Of a stretch of DNA of 31,615 bases, positions 25,394 to 31,615 are shown piece after piece. A model generated the notes under the pieces. That model worked only from the letters and a program-made list of their open reading frames with translations, was not told the origin of the DNA and made no database searches. Position numbers and translations under genes: made by a program. Source of the DNA: Usitatibacter sp035624355 (lineage in GTDB: Bacteria > Pseudomonadota > Gammaproteobacteria > Burkholderiales > Usitatibacteraceae); assembly GCA_035624355.1 (NCBI GenBank), contig DASPRQ010000043.1:1-31615 (forward strand), in the 5' to 3' direction. Within the stretch, counting starts at the first letter, position 1. Every line of letters begins with the position of its first letter.

Positions 25394-25422
25394 GGCCCCC
25401 GCGGCACCCGGCCGCGGGGGCC
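25394..25422 (-). terminator. Strong terminator between icd and the cold-shock gene (probably bidirectional)
   Basis: GGCCCCCGCGG and CCGCGGGGGCC form a perfect 11-bp stem with a 7-nt loop. Read on the minus strand, after the cold-shock gene, it is followed by TTTTCTATT. On the plus strand, after icd, it is followed only by TTCC. It should serve mainly the cold-shock transcript but may stop icd reads too. Confidence 0.82.
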
Positions 25423-25439
25423 TTCCGGAATGGTGCTCC

Positions 25440-25643
25440 CTAAGCCGCCTGGATGTTGGACGCCTGCTTGCCCTTGGGGCCCTGCGTCACGTCGAAGGAG
25501 ACCTTCTGGCCTTCCTTGAGGGTCTTGAAGCCCTGCATCTGGATCGCGGAGAAATGCGCGAAGAGGTCTTCGCTGCCGTCGTCGGGCGTGATGAACCCGT
25601 AACCCTTCGCGTCATTGAACCACTTCACAGTTCCGGTTGCCAT
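25440..25643 (-). CDS. Cold-shock domain protein (CspA family)
   Basis: A 67-residue single cold-shock domain, an OB-fold RNA chaperone that binds single-stranded RNA and DNA. Both RNA-binding motifs are intact: RNP1 KGYGFI within KWFNDAKGYGFITPDDG and RNP2 in EDLFAHFSAI. The ending QGPKGKQASNIQAA is typical of betaproteobacterial members. The ATG at 25643 has AAGAGG about 11 nt upstream. A near-consensus promoter 111 nt upstream gives a leader of about 100 nt, as in cspA-type genes whose long 5' leader senses temperature. Whether this one is cold-induced cannot be read from the sequence. Confidence 0.96.
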   Translation of the reverse strand: MATGTVKWFNDAKGYGFITPDDGSEDLFAHFSAIQMQGFKTLKEGQKVSFDVTQGPKGKQASNIQAA

Positions 25644-25753
25644 GCGATTGCTTGCCTCTTGTTAAACGGGTGGAGTCCCGCACATCGTTCGGATCCAGGC
25701 TCCCCGCACGTCAAAAGGCGATGCGAAATGCTTGAAACCAAACTCCAAGCCGC

Positions 25754-25782
25754 TTTTTACGCGGGGTCCCCGGGAGTGTCAA
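25754..25782 (-). promoter_or_regulatory. Promoter of the cold-shock gene
   Basis: TTGACA (25782-25777, 6 of 6) and TAAAAA (25759-25754, 4 of 6) are separated by exactly 17 bp on the minus strand. Transcription should start near 25747, giving a 5' leader of about 104 nt. Confidence 0.72.
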
Positions 25783-25806
25783 TAGCGGGCCCGGGCCGAT
25801 CGCAGG

Positions 25807-25824
25807 GCGCGCCGCGCGGCGCGC
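25807..25824. repeat. 18-bp perfect palindrome between divergent csp and clpS promoters
   Basis: GCGCGCCGCGCGGCGCGC equals its own reverse complement. It lies upstream of both the cold-shock promoter and the clpS promoter. It could be an operator or just a by-product of extreme GC content. Confidence 0.5.
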
Positions 25825-25836
25825 GGCGCGGGCCCC

Positions 25837-25855
25837 GGCGCCGACGAACGGCGCC
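25837..25855. repeat. Inverted repeat between csp and clpS
   Basis: GGCGCCG (25837-25843) and CGGCGCC (25849-25855) flank a 5-nt ACGAA spacer. It lies 19 bp before the clpS -35 element. It may form a hairpin or bind a dimeric regulator; there is no T-tract to make it a terminator. Confidence 0.5.
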
Positions 25856-25874
25856 GCCAAGCGCTTGAAGGGTC

Positions 25875-25903
25875 TTGAAAATCCCCTCCCGCTTGTCCAT
25901 ATT
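25875..25903 (+). promoter_or_regulatory. Putative promoter of clpS-clpA
   Basis: TTGAAA (25875-25880, 4 of 6) and CATATT (25898-25903, 4 of 6) are 17 bp apart. The transcript would start near 25910, leaving a 60-nt leader before the clpS ATG. This is the only AT-rich stretch in the region. Confidence 0.5.
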
Positions 25904-25971
25904 AGACGTGATACGTTCCACTCCAGAGGGATCCGGAGATTCACCGCGTTGAGCGTCCTCCCATCCGCGCC

Positions 25972-26276
25972 ATGGCCGAGAAACCCGCCGGTTCCACGCT
26001 CCTCAAGCCGAGCGAGACCCAGGTCAAGCCGCCGCCGATGTACCAGGTCGTGATGTACAACGACGATTACACGCCGATGGAATTCGTGGTCGAGGTCCTG
26101 CAGCTCTTCTTCGCCCTGCCGCGGGAACGGGCCACCCAGATCATGCTCAAAGTCCACACGGAGGGCCGTGGGGTCTGCGGGATCTACCCGAGGGACGTCG
26201 CCTCGAGCAAGGTGGAGCAGGTAACCGAATATTCGCGCCAACACCAGCATCCGCTGCAGTGCGCGATGGAGGAAAC

Positions 26277-26280
<4 letters not shown>
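25972..26280 (+). CDS. clpS: ATP-dependent Clp protease adaptor ClpS
   Basis: A 102-residue adaptor that delivers N-end-rule substrates to ClpAP. The N-terminal tail (1-23) is flexible, as needed to engage ClpA. The core starts YQVVMYNDDYTPMEFVVEVL, whose DDYTPMEFV motif forms the N-degron pocket. KVHTEGRGVCGIY contains the conserved His. The start is the ATG at 25972; the ribosome site is weak. The stop overlaps the clpA start as ATGA, so adaptor and unfoldase are translationally coupled. Confidence 0.96.
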
Positions 26281-28559
<2,279 letters not shown>

Positions 28560-28583
28560 CGGGAAGCGCACTTTCCCCCCGGG

Positions 28584-28607
28584 GACGCCCGCGCGTGCGC
28601 GGGCGTC
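28584..28607 (+). terminator. Probable terminator after clpA
   Basis: GACGCCCGCG and CGCGGGCGTC form a perfect 10-bp stem with a CGTG tetraloop, 24 bp after the clpA stop. Only TTC follows, so the T-tract is weak. Its position between clpA and the next promoter supports a terminating role. Confidence 0.65.
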
Positions 28608-28626
28608 TTCGCATGGATCGCGGCGT

Positions 28627-28655
28627 TTGGGCGGAGCGGGCCTTTGGGTTATCCT
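28627..28655 (+). promoter_or_regulatory. Possible promoter of fccA-fccB
   Basis: TTGGGC (28627-28632, 3 of 6) and TATCCT (28650-28655, 4 of 6) are 17 bp apart, directly after the clpA terminator. Transcription would start near 28662, downstream of the TTG at 28644, which is the only canonical in-frame start codon of fccA. Confidence 0.35.
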
Positions 28656-29042
28656 TGGAGGCGCCCCACTTCGCCCCTGCTCGAGGAATCGTCCATCGAA
28701 CTGCGCGCCGCCCGAGCCGCCGTCGCGCTCGCCCTGGCCGGAGCTGTTCCCGCCATCGCGCAGACCATCGCCCCGCCCCGGTTCGCCGCTCCGAACCTCT
28801 CTCCGGAAGGCGTGCGCGCCCTCGCCGCGAACTGCGCCCCGTGCCACGGCACCGACGGACGGCCCGTGCCCGGTTCCGCCGTGCCGCCGCTCGCCGGGCG
28901 AGCACGCGCGGAGCTTCGCGAGCGCCTCGCGGCGCTCAAGGCGGGGCGCGAGCCGTCCACGGTGATGGGCCAGATCGCCCGGGGCTACAGCGACGCGGAA
29001 ATCGACGCGCTCGCGGATTATTTCTCGCGCCTTCCCCGTTAA
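28644..29042 (+). CDS. fccA: Monoheme cytochrome c, FccA-like (flavocytochrome c sulfide dehydrogenase heme subunit); start uncertain
   Basis: A small exported class I c-type cytochrome. Heme binding is at NCAPCHGTDGRPVPGS, and the distal Met is probably in STVMGQIARGYSDAEIDALADYFSRLPR. The signal peptide is RAARAAVALALAGAVPAIAQ. With the FccB-type flavoprotein 13 bp downstream, it would pass electrons from sulfide oxidation to the respiratory chain. The coordinates use TTG at 28644, the only ATG/GTG/TTG in frame. That codon lies upstream of the predicted transcript start and of the signal peptide. A GAGGA site fits instead an ATC at 28695, and a CTG at 28701 also precedes the signal peptide. 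Monoheme subunits are the simpler FccA/SoxE-type version; diheme forms also exist. Confidence 0.83.
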   Translation: MGYPWRRPTSPLLEESSIELRAARAAVALALAGAVPAIAQTIAPPRFAAPNLSPEGVRALAANCAPCHGTDGRPVPGSAVPPLAGRARAELRERLAALKAGREPSTVMGQIARGYSDAEIDALADYFSRLPR

Positions 29043-29055
29043 TCCGGCAACGACC

Positions 29056-30321
29056 ATGGACGCGGGGCGCAGGCGATGGCTGAAGGGGGCGGGGGCGCTT
29101 GCCGCGGGGCTCGCGGGCTGCGCCGCCGGGCCGGCCGCGCGTTCCCGCGCCCGCGTGGTGGTGGTCGGCGGCGGCTACGGGGGTGCCACCGCGGCCAAGT
29201 ACCTGCGCCTGCTGGATCCTTCGCTCGCGGTCGCCCTCGTCGAGCCCCGGGAGGCGTTCGTCTCCTGCCCGATGTCGAATCTCGTGATCGGCGGCTTCCG
29301 GACGATGGCCGACATCACCGCGCCCTACGCGACGCTCGCGCGGCATCACGGCGTGCAGCTGGTGCGCGATTCCGCGACGGCGATCGACATGGCGCGCCGC
29401 GAGGTGCGCCTGGCGGGGGGTTCGCGCCTGGCGTTCGACCGCGTGATCGTCGCGCCCGGGATCGATTTCCTGTGGGAGCGGCTGCCCGCCATGACGGACT
29501 TGGCCGTCCGGCGGCGTTTCCCCCACGCCTGGAAGGCCGGGCCCCAGACGGTGGAGCTGCGCCGCCAGCTCGAGGCGATGCCCGACGGCGGCGTCTTCGT
29601 GATCTCCATCCCCGAGACGCCCTACCGCTGCCCGCCGGCCCCGTACGAGCGCGCCTGCCAGGCGGCCGCCTACTTCCGGCGCGCGAAGCCCCGCGCGAAG
29701 GTCCTCGTCGTGGACGCGAACGAGGACGTGACCTCGGAAGCCGCACTCTTCCACGGCGCGTGGGACGAGCTCTACCCGGGCATGGTGGACTACCGGCCGA
29801 ACAGCAAGGCGGTGGACGTGGATCCCGCCACGCGCACCCTGAAGCTCGAGGTCGAGGACGTGCGGGGCGACGTGCTCAACATCCTGCCGCCCATGACGGC
29901 GGGCGAGGTCGCGGGGCCCTTCGTGACGGCGAACCGGCGCTGGTGCGAGGTGGACTGGCTCACCTACGAGTCGGTCGCGGCGAAGGGGGCCCACGTCCTC
30001 GGCGATTCGCTCCTGCCCGCGCCCGTGATGGCGAAGTCGGCGCACATGGCCAATGCGCAGGCGAAGGTGTGCGCCGCGGCGATCGTGGCGCTGCTCGCCG
30101 GCCGGGCGCCCAATTCCTCGCCCACGCTCACCAACGCGTGCTACAGCTTCCTGTCCGGGCGCCTCGCGGCCCACGTGGCGACGGTGCACAAGTACGACCT
30201 CGGCGAGCGCACGATGAAGCTCGTGCCGGGCGCGGGCGGCGTCTCGAGCGCCATGAGCGAGCGGGAGGCGCGCTACGCCGACGACTGGGCGCGCAACATC
30301 CGCGCGGACGCGCTCGCGTGA
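29056..30321 (+). CDS. fccB: Flavocytochrome c sulfide dehydrogenase, flavoprotein subunit (FccB/SoxF-like)
   Basis: A 421-residue FAD protein of the sulfide dehydrogenase family, which oxidises sulfide to sulfur in the periplasm with the FccA cytochrome as electron acceptor. A twin-arginine signal (GRRRWLKGAGALAAGLAG, residues 4-21) shows folded export. It ends at LAGC, which also resembles a lipobox. The FAD dinucleotide fold is VVVVGGGYGGATAAKYLR (34-51). The active-site disulfide cysteines are probably C192 in PYRCPPAPYERA and C362 in TNACYSFLS. MAKSAHMANAQAKVCA is the second FAD segment. The fit to FccB is better than to membrane-bound sulfide:quinone reductase because of the Tat signal and the adjacent cytochrome. 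Confidence 0.92.
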   Translation: MDAGRRRWLKGAGALAAGLAGCAAGPAARSRARVVVVGGGYGGATAAKYLRLLDPSLAVALVEPREAFVSCPMSNLVIGGFRTMADITAPYATLARHHGVQLVRDSATAIDMARREVRLAGGSRLAFDRVIVAPGIDFLWERLPAMTDLAVRRRFPHAWKAGPQTVELRRQLEAMPDGGVFVISIPETPYRCPPAPYERACQAAAYFRRAKPRAKVLVVDANEDVTSEAALFHGAWDELYPGMVDYRPNSKAVDVDPATRTLKLEVEDVRGDVLNILPPMTAGEVAGPFVTANRRWCEVDWLTYESVAAKGAHVLGDSLLPAPVMAKSAHMANAQAKVCAAAIVALLAGRAPNSSPTLTNACYSFLSGRLAAHVATVHKYDLGERTMKLVPGAGGVSSAMSEREARYADDWARNIRADALA

Positions 30322-30331
30322 GGCGCGCCCC

Positions 30332-31615
30332 GTGACCCGCCGCGTCCTCGTCCTCTTTCCCGACGAGTGGGACCTCGAGGCGGCGGGCGATCCGCGCTAT
30401 CGCGGCCGCTACGAGTTCCACTTCGAGGGCTTCGACCTTTTCCGCTTCCCGGACAACGCGCGCCTCTTCACCTTCGAGGCGCTCGGCTTCGTCGACCGGC
30501 TGGCGCGCCGCTACGCGGGCATCGGCCTCGACGCGGTCACCACCTCCGACGAGCAGTTCGGGCCCTTCCTCGCCGCGCTCGTGGCGCAGCGCCTCGGCCT
30601 GCCTCACGCGAGCCTCGAGGCGATCCTCACGGCGCAGCACAAGTACTACGCGCGCCGAGCCTTCGAGCGGATCGCGCCGGAGGCGAACGCCCGCTTCGGG
30701 CTGCTGCGCCGCGGCTACGAGCGCCCCGACGAGGTGCCGCTCGAGTTTCCGTTCTACGTGAAGCCCGCGAAGGCGGCCTTCTCGGTGCTCGCGCGGCGCG
30801 TGGACTCGTTCGCGCAGCTGCGCCGCCACACGCACTTCGGAACGTTCGAAGGCGCGATCATCGAGCGGCTCGTGCGGCCGTTCGCCGACGTGATGCGCGC
30901 CCATTCCGCCTTCGCCGAGGATCCGTTCAGCATGGTCTGCGAGGAGATCCTGCGCGGGGCGCAGGTGACCGCGAACGGATACGTCCGCGACGGCCGGGTG
31001 ACCCTGCTCGGCACGGTCGACTCGATCATGTACCCGGGCACCGACCATTTCCAGCGCTTCCAGTACCCGTCGTCGCTGCCGCCCGCCCAGCTCGCGCGCG
31101 TGGATGCGCTCGCCGAACGCCTCGTGCGGGGGATCGGCCTCGGCCACGGCATGTTCAACGTCGAGATGCGCATCGACCCGCGCACGGGCGAGCCGCGCGT
31201 GATCGAGATGAACCCGCGCGCCGCGGGGCAGTTCTACGACCTGTTCGAGCGCGTCGACGGCTACAGCCTGTTCGAAGCGCTGCTCGAGCTCGATTGCGGC
31301 GAGGAGCCGCGCGTGGCTTTCCGCCGGGGCCGCGACCGCCACGCGGCGAGCTTCGTCCTGCGCGACCTGGAGGGCGCGGGCCTCGGGCGCTGGCCGTCGG
31401 CCGGCGAGCTCGCGCGGCTGCGCGCGCGGCACCCCGGTGTCCGCACGATGCTCTATCCCAAGCGCGGGGCGGACCTGCGGCGCGAGATGAAGTGGCTGGG
31501 CAGCTACCGTTACGGCATCTTCAACCTGGGGGGCGAGAGCGTCGAGGCGATGTTCGAGCGCTTCCACCGCGTGTGCGCCGACATCGATTTCCATCCTGCG
31601 GGCCGCGCGACCGCG
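30332..31615 (+). CDS. ATP-grasp family protein, 3' end outside the window
   Basis: The 428 codons present encode an ATP-grasp ligase-like protein that joins a carboxylate to an amine, thiol or other group through an acyl-phosphate. Visible motifs are the N-terminal VLVLFPDEWDLEAAGD strand, ATP-binding FYVKPAKAAFSVLARR, CEEILRGAQVTANGYVRDG and the metal-binding FNVEMRIDPRTGE with VIEMNPRAAGQ (Glu and Asn). The substrate is not recognisable, and it is not one of the named families such as PurK, Ddl or carbamoyl-phosphate synthase. The start is a GTG at 30332 with GAGG 8 nt upstream. It begins 10 bp after the fccB stop, so co-transcription with the sulfide genes is likely. Confidence 0.82.
   Translation, partial: MTRRVLVLFPDEWDLEAAGDPRYRGRYEFHFEGFDLFRFPDNARLFTFEALGFVDRLARRYAGIGLDAVTTSDEQFGPFLAALVAQRLGLPHASLEAILTAQHKYYARRAFERIAPEANARFGLLRRGYERPDEVPLEFPFYVKPAKAAFSVLARRVDSFAQLRRHTHFGTFEGAIIERLVRPFADVMRAHSAFAEDPFSMVCEEILRGAQVTANGYVRDGRVTLLGTVDSIMYPGTDHFQRFQYPSSLPPAQLARVDALAERLVRGIGLGHGMFNVEMRIDPRTGEPRVIEMNPRAAGQFYDLFERVDGYSLFEALLELDCGEEPRVAFRRGRDRHAASFVLRDLEGAGLGRWPSAGELARLRARHPGVRTMLYPKRGADLRREMKWLGSYRYGIFNLGGESVEAMFERFHRVCADIDFHPAGRATA

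Larger units (their letters stand above)
25644..25971. other. Divergent regulatory region between csp and clpS
   Basis: This 328-bp gene-free stretch holds, from left to right, the about 100-nt 5' leader of the cold-shock mRNA, its promoter, an 18-bp palindrome, a 7-bp inverted repeat, the putative clpS promoter and the clpS leader. No small gene is seen in it. Confidence 0.75.

Overview
This is a compact, very GC-rich bacterial chromosome segment, about 90% coding, with no mobile elements, tRNA, rRNA or CRISPR arrays seen. The gene content points to a betaproteobacterium, probably Burkholderiales or a close relative. The signs are the order ilvB-ilvN-ilvC-psd-pssA-leuA, an ECF sigma factor followed by DUF3619, DUF3106 and RDD genes, and a class I fumarase beside mfd. 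A sulfide-oxidation gene pair (fccAB) suggests the cell can oxidise reduced sulfur. All assignments come from reading the translated sequence; no database search was run.

Layout. 1-7290 (minus): HpcH/CitE-type lyase, TPR-methyltransferase, CaiB/BaiF CoA-transferase, class I fumarase and the 5' part of mfd. The three enzymes could form a complete mesaconate/citramalate breakdown route. 7417-8484 (plus): lptG, whose stop codon overlaps the convergent RDD gene. 8481-10211 (minus): ECF sigma factor, DUF3619, DUF3106 and RDD, overlapping head to tail. 10393-18172 (plus): branched-chain amino acid and phospholipid genes ilvB, ilvN, ilvC, psd, pssA, a leucine-rich leader peptide, leuA and an aldo/keto reductase. 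18396-20503 (plus): bactofilin and a 3-hydroxyacyl-CoA dehydrogenase. 20512-24095 (minus): purB, mnmA, a Lys/Ala/Pro-rich exported protein and rluE. 24158-25372 (plus): icd. 25440-25643 (minus): cold-shock protein. 25972-28559 (plus): clpS-clpA. 28644-end (plus): fccA, fccB and the start of an ATP-grasp gene.

The most noteworthy items are: a PssA that carries a C-terminal ankyrin-repeat domain; a 28-codon leader peptide with nine leucines directly upstream of leuA, read from a near-consensus promoter whose predicted start site coincides with its ATG; the putative mesaconate operon with an embedded TPR-methyltransferase; a sigma factor/DUF3619/DUF3106/RDD chain that looks like an envelope-sensing unit; two genes (sigma factor and fccA) without a convincing ATG/GTG/TTG start; and several -10 elements lying only 6-12 nt from start codons, suggesting leaderless or very short-leader mRNAs.

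Both ends cut genes: mfd lacks its C-terminal part at the left, and the ATP-grasp gene runs off the right edge.
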